Source: Pseudomonas denitrificans (nom. rej.)
GTDB lineage: Bacteria > Pseudomonadota > Gammaproteobacteria > Pseudomonadales > Pseudomonadaceae
Length of the DNA stretch: 64,000 nucleotides
Assembly: GCF_008807415.1 (NCBI RefSeq)
Contig: NZ_CP043626.1
Location: 2,914,001 to 2,978,000 of the forward strand
Direction: 5' to 3'
Under the pieces are notes generated by a model that did no database searches, had not been told where the DNA came from, and saw only the letters and a program-made list of their open reading frames with translations. The first letter of the stretch is position 1. Every line of letters begins with the position of its first letter. This document shows positions 54,794-63,168 of this stretch, one piece after another. The position numbers and the translations under genes were made by a program.

Positions 54794-56447
54794 GTGGAAC
54801 GCGAATTTATGGAATTCGACGTCGTCATCGTCGGCGCCGGCCCTGCCGGTCTGTCCGCCGCATGCCGACTGAAACAGAAGGCCGCCGACGCGGGTCAGGA
54901 AATCAGCGTCTGTGTGGTCGAGAAGGGTTCCGAAGTGGGCGCCCACATCCTCTCGGGCGCCGTGTTCGAGCCCCGCGCGCTGAACGAGCTGTTCCCCAAC
55001 TGGAAGGAGCTCGAAGCGCCGCTCAACACCCCCGTCAAGCGCGACGACATCTATGTGCTCAAGAGCCCGGAAGCAGCGGCCAAGGTGCCGAACTTCTTCG
55101 TGCCCAAGACCATGCACAACGAAGGCAACTACATCATCTCCCTGGGCAACCTGTGCCGCTGGCTGGCCCAGCAGGCCGAAGGCCTGGGCGTCGAGATCTA
55201 CCCGGGCTTCGCCGCCCAGGAAGCGCTGATCGACGAGAATGGCGTGGTGCGCGGCATTGTCACCGGTGACCTGGGCGTCGACCGCGAAGGCAATCCGAAA
55301 GAGGGTTACTACACCCCGGGCATGGAACTGCGCGCCAAGTACACCCTGTTCGCCGAAGGCTGCCGGGGCCACATCGGTAAACAGCTGATCAAGAAGTACA
55401 AGCTCGACAGCGAAGCCGACGCCCAGCACTACGGCATCGGCATCAAGGAAATCTGGGACATCGACCCGTCCAAGCACGAGCAGGGCCTGGTGGTGCACAC
55501 CGCCGGCTGGCCGCTGAACGACGACAACCCGGGCGGCTCCTTCCTTTATCACCTGGAAAACAACCAGGTGGTGGTCGGCCTGATCATCGACCTGTCCTAC
55601 ACCAACCCGCACCTGTCGCCGTTCGACGAATTCCAGCGCTACAAGCACCATCCGGTGATCAAGCAGTACCTGGAAGGCGGCAAGCGCGTGGCCTACGGCG
55701 CTCGCGCCATCTGCAAGGGCGGCCTGAACTCGCTGCCGAAGATGGTCTTCCCGGCGGCGCGCTGATCGGTTGCGACCTCGGCACCCTGAACTTCGCCAAG
55801 ATCAAGGGCAGCCACACCGCCATGAAGTCCGGCATGCTGGCCGCCGATTCCGTGGCCGAAGCCCTGTTCGCCGGCCGCGAAGGCGGCGACGTGCTGAACA
55901 ACTACGTCGATGCCTTCAAGGGCAGCTGGCTGTATGACGAGCTGTTCCGCAGCCGTAACTTCGGCGCGGCGATGCACAAGTTCGGCGCCATCGGTGGTGG
56001 TGCGTTCAACTTCATCGACCAGAACATCTTTGGCGGCAAGCTTCCGTTCACCCTGCACGATACGACGCCGGACTACGCGACCCTGAAGAAGGCCAGCGAA
56101 GCGCCGAAGATCGACTATCCGAAGCCGGACGGCAAACTCAGCTTCGACAAGCTGTCCTCGGTGTTCCTGTCCAACACCAACCACGAGGAAGACCAGCCGA
56201 TCCACCTGAAGCTGACCGACCCGAACACCCCGATCGCGAAGAACCTGCCGCTCTACGACGAGCCCGCGCAGCGTTACTGCCCGGCTGGCGTGTACGAAGT
56301 GGTGAGCAACGACGACGGCAGCAAGCGCTTCCAGATCAACGCCCAGAACTGCGTGCACTGCAAGACCTGCGACATCAAGGACCCGGCCCAGAACATCACC
56401 TGGGTGGCCCCGAGGGCACCGGCGGTCCGAACTACCCCAACATGTAA
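54794..56447 (+). pseudogene. etfQO: electron transfer flavoprotein-ubiquinone oxidoreductase, two frameshifts as read
   Basis: Passes electrons from ETF to the quinone pool. GTG start at 54794 with AGGAGAG seven bases before (an ATG at 54809 is the alternative). N-terminal FAD site VVIVGAGPAGLSAACRL; the C-terminal 4Fe-4S region (YCPAGVYEV, then NCVHCKTCDIKDP) is complete. Frame breaks: one G is missing in CCCGG near 55748-55752 (KMVFPGG becomes KMVFPAAR-stop), and one C in the CCCC run near 56408-56411 (VAPEGTGGPNYPNM becomes VAPRAPA..). With both restored the protein is 551 residues, the usual length. Probably sequencing indels. Confidence 0.9.
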
Positions 56448-56464
56448 TTGAGTTGGCGGTAACG

Positions 56465-56491
56465 AAAAAGGCTCCCTCGGGAGCCTTTTTT
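56465..56491. terminator. rho-independent terminator after etfQO
   Basis: AAAAAGGCTCCC / GGGAGCCTTTTT perfect stem with a TC loop and T6; may serve both directions. Confidence 0.93.
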
Positions 56492-56554
56492 GCAAGTTCG
56501 AAAAAGTTGTAGCGAAGCCGAAATCGAACTACCGGCCGCGTTCAGACCGCCAGG

Positions 56555-57133
56555 TCACGGCTGCGGCGCAATAGGGAAGAATTCCCCCGAACTCCAGACA
56601 CCCAGCCAGTCAACGCCGTCGATCTCGCGGGGAACCGCCAGCTCCACCAGCTGGTAGAACACGTTGCGGTGAATCAGCGCTTCCAGGCTCACCCGCACCA
56701 GCACGTAGGGCGACGGCTCCTGGGTCTGCGGGTCCAGCTCGACGCGGATCGGGTGCGTGGCGTCGGCTACCACCTCGTCCTCGACGTTGGTGGTGAAGCG
56801 CAGCACCTGCTGCTCGCCCTCCCCTTCGACCGCCAGGGTGACCGCGACGAAAGGCGCGTCATCGACTGTGATCCCGCACTTCTCCACCGGAGTAACCAGG
56901 AAATAGTCGTCGCCATCGCGGCGGATGATGGTGGAGAACAGCCGCACCATCGGCTTGCGGCCGATCGGCGTGCCCAGGTAGTACCAGGTGCCGTCGCGGG
57001 CGATGCGCATGTCGATATCGCCGCAGCAATCGGGGTTCCACAGATGCACCGGCGGCAGTCCCTTGTCCTTGCTGGCGGGAATCTGCGCCAGCAGGTTGCC
57101 GGCCCGGTCCGATTGAGTCTGTGGATCAGTCAT
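56555..57133 (-). CDS. DUF1285 protein
   Basis: 192 residues. Core [48 protein letters not shown] is the DUF1285 landmark. No signal peptide. Its start overlaps the DUF4823 stop by 4 bases (ATGA), so it is co-translated with that lipoprotein. Unknown function. Confidence 0.88.
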   Translation of the reverse strand: MTDPQTQSDRAGNLLAQIPASKDKGLPPVHLWNPDCCGDIDMRIARDGTWYYLGTPIGRKPMVRLFSTIIRRDGDDYFLVTPVEKCGITVDDAPFVAVTLAVEGEGEQQVLRFTTNVEDEVVADATHPIRVELDPQTQEPSPYVLVRVSLEALIHRNVFYQLVELAVPREIDGVDWLGVWSSGEFFPIAPQP

Positions 57134-57741
57134 TGGTACTCCTCTCGCGTCTTCACCCCCAGCAGGCTGCGGGCATAGTCTTCCAGCGGTCGCCCGATCA
57201 GATCCTCGGGGCTGGCGTCATAGAATGTCAGAAAACCGCCGCGGCTGCGGATAGTCGCACTGTCCACCAGGTAGCGGTTGTCGGTCTCGATCAGCATCAC
57301 CTGGATCACGCTGCGGTCGCGGCCCACGGCGTTATCGGTGTCTTCGTACTGCTCGTAGGTTCCGGCATTGTCCTCCCCACGGGCGAAGCGCGTATACAGC
57401 AGATAATTGGCACCTGCCGCACGCGCCTCCTGCATGGCGCCCTCGAGCCCCAGCGGGCTCTTGGCCCGGCGCACCAGCGGGAAGTACTGGACGAAGCCCT
57501 GGAACGCCTCCTCCGCCACCACGTTGGGCCGCGCGTAGGGATGGCCGGGCGGCACGAACGGGCCCTGGGCGATATAGATGAAGGAGTCCTGCTGCAGGCG
57601 CCAGTTCGAGGTGCGGCGGGTCTGGCTGTGATCGAGGAAGCCCGCGTCGCGCAGGTAGTAATCGGTGCCGTCGGCCAGGTCGTTGGGGCTCATGCAGCCG
57701 CCCAGGGCGGCGAAGGCAAGGATCAGTATCAGTTGGCGCAT
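57130..57741 (-). CDS. DUF4823 lipoprotein
   Basis: 203 residues from ATG 57741. Lipobox ALGGC, Cys16 ([12 protein letters not shown]). Globular C-terminal part ([43 protein letters not shown], then [15 protein letters not shown]). The Asp at +2 after Cys is absent, so it is likely sorted to the outer membrane. Function unknown; upstream in an operon with DUF1285. Confidence 0.85.
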   Translation of the reverse strand: MRQLILILAFAALGGCMSPNDLADGTDYYLRDAGFLDHSQTRRTSNWRLQQDSFIYIAQGPFVPPGHPYARPNVVAEEAFQGFVQYFPLVRRAKSPLGLEGAMQEARAAGANYLLYTRFARGEDNAGTYEQYEDTDNAVGRDRSVIQVMLIETDNRYLVDSATIRSRGGFLTFYDASPEDLIGRPLEDYARSLLGVKTREEYQ

Positions 57742-57805
57742 GCAAGGTCTCCGAGGCCGGCGACGAAAAACCGGCATTCGGACAGGCAATGCAGCTTCCG
57801 CGCCA

Positions 57806-58699
57806 TCACAGGCCGCGCTGCCATTCCTGGCGCAGACGCGCACGCTGGGGCTGCTCGATGGCCTCCCGAACCTGGGCAAGCAATCTTGCCTTGTCCGCCC
57901 CCAGCGTGCCCTTGAGCACCAGGTAGTTGGACGCGTGGTCGCTGCGGAACACCGTGTCGCGCAGCTCCAGCGCGCTCAGCAGGCGCTCGATCTCGACGAA
58001 CAGCTCGGCCTGCGACAATGGCTGGAAGTCCGGGAAGCCGGCGCGGTAGCGCTCTTCGCCAGTGGGAAAGCTGACAACCAAAGTTGAGAGGAACTCCGGT
58101 TGCGCTTCGTTCATCAGGCGCGCCGAGTTGTCGGCGTGCTGGGCGCTCAGCGTGCTGCCACCCAGGCCGTTGAGGATCATCACCGAGCGGGTGATTCCCG
58201 CCTCGCCCAGCTTCCGCAGGGCATCGAGCGTCGAGGCATAGGTCTCGCCCTTGTTCACCCGCACCAACACTTCGTCGTCGCCGGACTCGGCGCCCACATA
58301 GGCCATGCGCAGGCCGGCGTCGGCCAGTTCCTTCAGCTCCTCCACCGACTTCTTGCGCAGGTTGCGCGGCAGGCAGTAGCTGGAGACGCGGTCCACCTCG
58401 GGCATGTGCTCACGGATCGCGCGGAGGATGTTGAGCAGGCGCCGCGTCGGCAGCACCAGCGCATCGCCATCGGCGAGGAACACCCGCTGCACGATCAGGC
58501 GCTCGCCACAGCGGCGAATCTCCTCCAGCACTTCGGCCTCGTCACGGGCGCGGAATTTCTTCTGCGGCTGGGTGTACATCTCGCAGAAACCACACTGGTT
58601 CCACGAACAACCGTTGGTGACCGGAAGAATGAGCGAGTTCGCCTCGCTCGGCGGCCGGAAGACCGGCTCGATATAGGAAATGGGGAATTCGTTGGGCAT
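57806..58699 (-). CDS. radical SAM protein with CX4CX2C cluster
   Basis: 297 residues. Fe-S ligands Cys31, Cys36 and Cys39 in TNGCSWNQCGFCEMY: spacing CX4CX2C rather than the canonical CX3CX2C. SAM motifs YVGAESGDDEVLVRVNKGETY and GITRSVMILNGLGG follow the TIM-barrel order. The NGC..NxCxFCxMY form occurs in a known branch of uncharacterised radical SAM proteins. Substrate unknown. Next to moaA, 25 bases away on the same strand. Confidence 0.88.
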   Translation of the reverse strand: MPNEFPISYIEPVFRPPSEANSLILPVTNGCSWNQCGFCEMYTQPQKKFRARDEAEVLEEIRRCGERLIVQRVFLADGDALVLPTRRLLNILRAIREHMPEVDRVSSYCLPRNLRKKSVEELKELADAGLRMAYVGAESGDDEVLVRVNKGETYASTLDALRKLGEAGITRSVMILNGLGGSTLSAQHADNSARLMNEAQPEFLSTLVVSFPTGEERYRAGFPDFQPLSQAELFVEIERLLSALELRDTVFRSDHASNYLVLKGTLGADKARLLAQVREAIEQPQRARLRQEWQRGL

Positions 58700-58724
58700 G
58701 GGCTAATCAGGTCTGGGGGCGGTC

Positions 58725-59693
58725 TCAGCCGCCGATGATCTTCATGATGGTGACGCCGCCGGAGAAGGCGACTTCCTGCTTGTCCGCCAGGGCGCGCACC
58801 AGCAGCCGCTGCAGGGCCGGCAGCGCCTGGTGGCGCGGCTTGTCCAGCAGGTCGCCGACGTAATGACGATTGCTCGACGACAGGCAGCCATGCAGCCAGC
58901 CGGTGGAGGACAGGCGCAGGCGCGAACAGGTCCGGCAGAACGGCACGCTCTCGTTGGCGATCACGCCGAAGAAGCCCTGCCCCGGCACCTCATAGCGCAG
59001 CGCAGTGGCATCCACCGGCGCATCTGCCTGGATGTAGGGGTGACGCTCGCCAATCAGCTCGAGCAGCTCGGCCATGCCGATGAACTGCCGGTTGAAGCCG
59101 TTCGGATCGCGAGCCAGGTGCCCCATGCGCATCAGCTCGATGAAGCGCAGCTCGAAGCCATGCTCCAGGCAGTAGTCCAGCAGCGGCACCACCTGGTCGA
59201 GGTTCTGCCCGCGCAGGGGCACCATGTTGAGCTTGATCTTCAGGCCCGCAGCGCGAGCCTCGTCGAGCCCCTTGAGCACGGCGGCAAGATCACCGCCACG
59301 GGCGATGCGCCGGAAGGCGTCGGCATCCAGGGTATCGAGGGACACATTGAGGCGGCGGATGCCGCAATCGAGCAACAGCGGCAGCTTCTTCGACAGCAGC
59401 TGGCCGTTGGTGGTGAGGGCGATATCCCGCAGGCCGAGGCGGCTGACGCCGTGCAGGAAGGCATCCAGTTTCGGGCTGACCAGCGGTTCGCCGCCGGTGA
59501 CCCGCAGCCGCTCGATGCCGGCGGCCTCGATCAGGTAAGCGACGCCGCGCACCAGCGATTCGGCGGAGAGTTCATCCTGCGCGGCGACCAGACGCTTGCC
59601 GTCCGGCACACAGTAGGTGCAGGCGTAGTTGCATGCGGCGGTCAAGCTGACCCGCAAGTTGCGGAAGCGCCTGCCCTGGCGGTCGACGATCAT
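58725..59693 (-). CDS. moaA: GTP 3',8-cyclase (molybdenum cofactor)
   Basis: 322 residues. First step of molybdopterin synthesis. N-terminal 4Fe-4S ligands Cys21, Cys25, Cys28 (AACNYACTYC); C-terminal cluster FCRTCSRLRLSSTGWLHGC; GG at the C-terminus (IIGG) completes the active site. Motifs RVTGGEPLV and LTTNGQLL. Length typical. Possibly one of two moaA copies, since pseudomonads often have paralogues. Confidence 0.93.
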   Translation of the reverse strand: MIVDRQGRRFRNLRVSLTAACNYACTYCVPDGKRLVAAQDELSAESLVRGVAYLIEAAGIERLRVTGGEPLVSPKLDAFLHGVSRLGLRDIALTTNGQLLSKKLPLLLDCGIRRLNVSLDTLDADAFRRIARGGDLAAVLKGLDEARAAGLKIKLNMVPLRGQNLDQVVPLLDYCLEHGFELRFIELMRMGHLARDPNGFNRQFIGMAELLELIGERHPYIQADAPVDATALRYEVPGQGFFGVIANESVPFCRTCSRLRLSSTGWLHGCLSSSNRHYVGDLLDKPRHQALPALQRLLVRALADKQEVAFSGGVTIMKIIGG

Positions 59694-59787
59694 GCTCGGC
59701 TCCGGTGGGAATCACTCATGCAAGTATATCCCCACCCTCACCACAAGCCCTGTCGCAACTGCGACGATGGGCCATCTGAATGGCGAC

Positions 59788-60426
59788 TCAGGCGGCCGGC
59801 GTATCGCCGTCGCGCTTGCGCTTGTTGCCCATGCGCACGCCGATGTCCATGAGGAACTGGAAGAAGCCCTCCTGGTCCTCCAGCACTTCGCGCCAGAACG
59901 GCGAGTGGTACAGCGCTACGGCGCCATGCACCAGCGCCCAGGCCGCGCAGTAGTGGAAGTAGGCCGGCACGTCTTCCAGCTTGCCCGCCGCGATGCGTTC
60001 CTTGATCAGCTGGCTCAGGCGCTCGAAGTTGGATTCGCGGATCTTGTGCAGCTCCTCGACCATCTCCGGGACCTGGCTGGTCTTCACCACCTTTTCTTCG
60101 AGGCGGTCGAACAGGCGGTAGCGCTGCGGGTCACGCATGCGGAACTCGAAGTAGGCGCGCGACAGGCGCTCCTTGTCGCGGGCGACGTCTTCGGAGTGGA
60201 ACAGGTCGGCCAGATCGCGCTCGTAGTCCAGCATCAGGCGCAGGTAGATCTCCGCCTTGGACTTGAAGTGCTTGTAGATGGTGCCTTTGCCGATACCCAC
60301 GGCATCGGCGATCATTTCGACCGTGACACTGTCTTCGCCCTGCTCAAGGAACAGCTTGAGGGCGGTGTCGAGGATTTCCTGTTCGCGACGACGGAATTCG
60401 CGAACCTTGCGCGGCTCTTTCTGCAT
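59788..60426 (-). CDS. TetR-family transcriptional regulator
   Basis: 212 residues. Helix-turn-helix at about 15-60 (EQEILDTALKLFLEQGEDSVTVEMIADAVGIGKGTIYKHFKSKAEIYLRL, the full domain). Ligand domain unassigned. Divergent from the aminotransferase gene (84 bases between), which carries TTTTGACTATTTTTGACC direct-repeat-like TGAC boxes that may be its operator. Confidence 0.88.
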   Translation of the reverse strand: MQKEPRKVREFRRREQEILDTALKLFLEQGEDSVTVEMIADAVGIGKGTIYKHFKSKAEIYLRLMLDYERDLADLFHSEDVARDKERLSRAYFEFRMRDPQRYRLFDRLEEKVVKTSQVPEMVEELHKIRESNFERLSQLIKERIAAGKLEDVPAYFHYCAAWALVHGAVALYHSPFWREVLEDQEGFFQFLMDIGVRMGNKRKRDGDTPAA

Positions 60427-60510
60427 AAAAAGACTGTTCGGTCAAAAATAGTCAAAATTCGAAGCCGCGTATTATGCCTATTCAGCGCCAAATTGCACGG
60501 ATCATCCGAC

Positions 60511-61644
60511 ATGATTAGCTTTTCTTCCGAGTTTCCCCATCAAACCGGCCTGCGCTACCTGAACCACGCGGCGGTCGCCCCCTGGCCCAAACGGGCCGCA
60601 GACGCCGTTGCCGCCTTCGCCCAGGAGAACATCCTGCAGGGCGCCCGCGACTACCCGCAGTGGCTGACCATCGAGAAGCGCCTGCGCGAGCGCCTGATGC
60701 GCCTGGTGAACGCCCAGACCACCGGCGACATCGCACTGGTGAAGAACACCTCCGAGGCGCTGTCGTTCGTCGCCTTCGGCCTGGACTGGCGCGCCGGCGA
60801 CCAGGTGGTGATCAGCGACCAGGAGTTCCCCTCCAACCGTATCGTCTGGGAAGCGCTGAAGCCGCGCGGCGTGGAAGTCATCCAGGTAAGCCTGGACGGT
60901 GATGACCCGGAAGGCGACTTGCTCGCCGCCTGCACCCCACGCACACGCCTGCTCTCGATCAGCGCGGTGCAATACGCCAGTGGCCTGCGCATGGACCTGG
61001 AGCGCCTCGGCGCCGGCTGCCGCCAGCGCGGCGTGCTGTATTGCATCGATGCCATCCAGCAGCTTGGCGCCCTGCCCTTCGACGTCCAGGCCTATGACTG
61101 CGCCTTCGCCATGGCCGACGGCCACAAGTGGATGCTCGGCCCGGAAGGCCTGGGTGTGTTCTATTGCCGCGCCGCCGAGCGCGAGCAACTGGCGCTGCAG
61201 GAATACGGCTGGCACATGCTGGAAAACGCCGGCAACTACGACCTCGCCGACTGGCAGCCGGCCCGCAGCGCGCGGCGCTTCGAGTGCGGCAGCCCGAACA
61301 TGCTCGGCGCGGTGGCGCTGGAGGCCAGCCTGAGCCTGCTGGAGGAAGTCGGCATGCCAACGGTGGGTGAGTTGGTGCAGGCGCGCGTCCAGCAACTGCA
61401 CGACGGCCTGGGCCGCATCGACGGCGCCTCGCTGCACAGCCCGCTGGACCCGGTGCGTCGCGCCGGCATCCTGACCTTCAGCCTCGCTGGCTGGGACAAC
61501 ACCCGCCTGCTGGAGCGCCTGCGCACCGAACAGGTGGTGTGCATCCAGCGTGGCGCGGGTATCCGCTTCTCGCCACACTTCTACACCAGCGAGGCGGTCA
61601 TCGAGGAAACCCTGGGGCTGATCGGGGCTCTGGCGGCACAATGA
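60511..61644 (+). CDS. class V PLP-dependent aminotransferase (desulfurase-like fold)
   Basis: 377 residues. Start LRYLNHAAVAPWPKRAADAV, ligand motifs KNTSEALSFVAFGLDWRAGDQVVISDQEFPSNRIVWEAL, and ADGHKWMLGPEGLGVFY where Lys forms the Schiff base. No conserved active-site Cys loop of NifS/IscS seen, so it is not an Fe-S desulfurase. Substrate unknown. Start codon from the ORF position next to the TetR-divergent promoter. Confidence 0.88.
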   Translation: MISFSSEFPHQTGLRYLNHAAVAPWPKRAADAVAAFAQENILQGARDYPQWLTIEKRLRERLMRLVNAQTTGDIALVKNTSEALSFVAFGLDWRAGDQVVISDQEFPSNRIVWEALKPRGVEVIQVSLDGDDPEGDLLAACTPRTRLLSISAVQYASGLRMDLERLGAGCRQRGVLYCIDAIQQLGALPFDVQAYDCAFAMADGHKWMLGPEGLGVFYCRAAEREQLALQEYGWHMLENAGNYDLADWQPARSARRFECGSPNMLGAVALEASLSLLEEVGMPTVGELVQARVQQLHDGLGRIDGASLHSPLDPVRRAGILTFSLAGWDNTRLLERLRTEQVVCIQRGAGIRFSPHFYTSEAVIEETLGLIGALAAQ

Positions 61645-61755
61645 CGCAGGCGCGACCGAGAAAACTGCTCAGCCCGGTGTGATGTATTCCAAATCCGTTT
61701 AAAAAACACCGGGCACCCTGTGGCAGTCGCCGCATCTTGGCCAATACTTGTAGAT

Positions 61756-61877
61756 ACCGGTGCGCGGCATCTCCCCCCAAGTGCCCCGCCGGTGAAGGTA
61801 CCGAGGATCGCGTACCTTATTGTTACACTCCTAATGGTCTTGACCCGGATTCATCCCCCAGAACCCGGGTTTTTTTT
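61756..61877 (+). ncRNA. rgsA: RgsA-like small RNA
   Basis: The 280-base gap between the aminotransferase and ycfH has no convincing gene but has the layout of an sRNA: a sigma-S-type -10 (CCAATACTTG, 61741-61750), a transcript of about 120 bases starting near 61756, and a terminator stem ACCCGG/CCGGGT (61843-61848, 61865-61870) before T8 (61870-61877). Size and position between these two gene types match RgsA of P. aeruginosa (between PA2958 and PA2959, as I recall). No open reading frame with good codon use covers it. Confidence 0.7.
61843..61877 (+). terminator. terminator of the RgsA-like sRNA
   Basis: 6-bp stem ACCCGG/CCGGGT with a 16-base loop and T8 tail. Confidence 0.8.
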
Positions 61878-61924
61878 GCGCGCAGGAAATGTATCCGCGC
61901 CAGGACAATTCGACGTCAAGACGA

Positions 61925-62701
61925 TCAGGTAGCGAGCGGGAACAACCGGCGGAAGTTGGCGGTGGTCTGCTCGGCCAGGGTCTCGAAGCTCACCCCACGC
62001 AGTACGGCCAGGTACTCGGCGACCTCGCGCACATACTCGGGCAGGTTCGGCTTGCCGCGGTGAGGCACCGGCGCGAGATAGGGCGAATCGGTTTCCACCA
62101 GCAGGCGATCCACCGGCACCTGGCGGGCCACTTCGCGCAACTGCTCGGCATTGCGGAAGGTGACGATGCCCGACAGCGAGATGTAGAAGCCGATATCCAG
62201 CGCCGCCTTGGCCATCTCCCAGTCTTCGGTGAAGCAGTGCAGCACGCCGGCCTGCGGCAGCGCTGCCTCGCGCAGCAGCGCCAGGGTGTCGGCGCGGGCT
62301 TCGCGGGTATGCACGATGACCGGCTTGCCGGTGACCTTGGCGGCCTCCAGGTGCAGGCGGAAGGCTTCCTGCTGCAGCTCGGCGGCTTCGGGCTCGTAGT
62401 GATAATCCAGGCCGGTCTCGCCGATGGCCACCACGCGCGGGTGGTTCAGCTCGCCCAGCAGCCAGTCCAGCGCCGGCGCGGCGCCGGGCTCCAGGTCCAG
62501 CGGGTGGACGCCTACCGAACAGTGCACGTCGGCATAGCGATCGGCCAGGTCCTTCACTGCCCGGGCATTGTCCGCGCTCACGCCGATGCACAGGAACTGG
62601 CTGACGCCACGCGCGCGGGCGGCGTCCAGCGCGGCATCCAGCGACCCATCGTGGGCGGCGAGATCGAGGCGATCGAGGTGGCAGTGGGAATCGACCAGCA
62701 T
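61925..62701 (-). CDS. TatD-family hydrolase, YcfH branch
   Basis: 258 residues. MLVDSHCHLDRL: metal-binding HxH at His6 and His8. Further ligands in GETGLDYHYE, VIVHTREA, LHCFTED and ETDSPYLAP. The HxH start separates it from the TatD at 10697-11497. Role probably in DNA or small-nucleic-acid turnover. pilZ is directly upstream on the same strand, 74 bases away. Confidence 0.93.
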   Translation of the reverse strand: MLVDSHCHLDRLDLAAHDGSLDAALDAARARGVSQFLCIGVSADNARAVKDLADRYADVHCSVGVHPLDLEPGAAPALDWLLGELNHPRVVAIGETGLDYHYEPEAAELQQEAFRLHLEAAKVTGKPVIVHTREARADTLALLREAALPQAGVLHCFTEDWEMAKAALDIGFYISLSGIVTFRNAEQLREVARQVPVDRLLVETDSPYLAPVPHRGKPNLPEYVREVAEYLAVLRGVSFETLAEQTTANFRRLFPLAT

Positions 62702-62775
62702 GAAAACACTCTCCGGGAAATGACGAAGCGCCCATGCGGGCGCTTCGTGGTTGCAGCCTGTAAAGCTTGCAAATT

Positions 62776-63132
62776 CTACATGGTATGGGTCGGGCGGTCC
62801 GACTTCAGCGCACCGGCGAGGTAGGTCTCGATCTTGTTGCGCGCAGTATTGTCGCCATCGTTGAACTGCACGCCAATACCGGCGGCGCGGTTGCCCTGGG
62901 CGCCCTTCGGAGTGATCCAGACCACCTTGCCGGCTACCGGGATCTTCTCCGGCTCGTCCATCAGGTTGAGCAGCATGAAGACCTCATCGCCCAGCTTGTA
63001 GGTCTTGTTGGTCGGAATGAACAGCCCACCATTGCGGATGAACGGCATGTAGGCGGCATACAGCACGGATTTGTCCTTGATGGTCAGGGACAGGATTCCG
63101 TTACGCGGACCCAGATTTGGTGGCAAGCTCAT
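62776..63132 (-). CDS. pilZ: type 4 fimbrial biogenesis protein PilZ
   Basis: 118 residues. The founding PilZ protein, needed for type IV pilus assembly, and the one that does not bind c-di-GMP: the usual RxxxR and D/NxSxxG motifs are absent here too (FIRNGGLFIP instead). VWITPKGAQGNRAAGIGVQF is characteristic. Directly downstream of holB (36 bases), the same order as in P. aeruginosa. Confidence 0.95.
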   Translation of the reverse strand: MSLPPNLGPRNGILSLTIKDKSVLYAAYMPFIRNGGLFIPTNKTYKLGDEVFMLLNLMDEPEKIPVAGKVVWITPKGAQGNRAAGIGVQFNDGDNTARNKIETYLAGALKSDRPTHTM

Positions 63133-63168
63133 TCAGCTGTCCTGGCAGATTTTTCCGATGGCCGGATT

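Noticed and set aside
61720..61932. Two short plus-strand open frames overlapping the RgsA-like region
   Set aside because: No ribosome site, unusual codon use and they run through a terminator.
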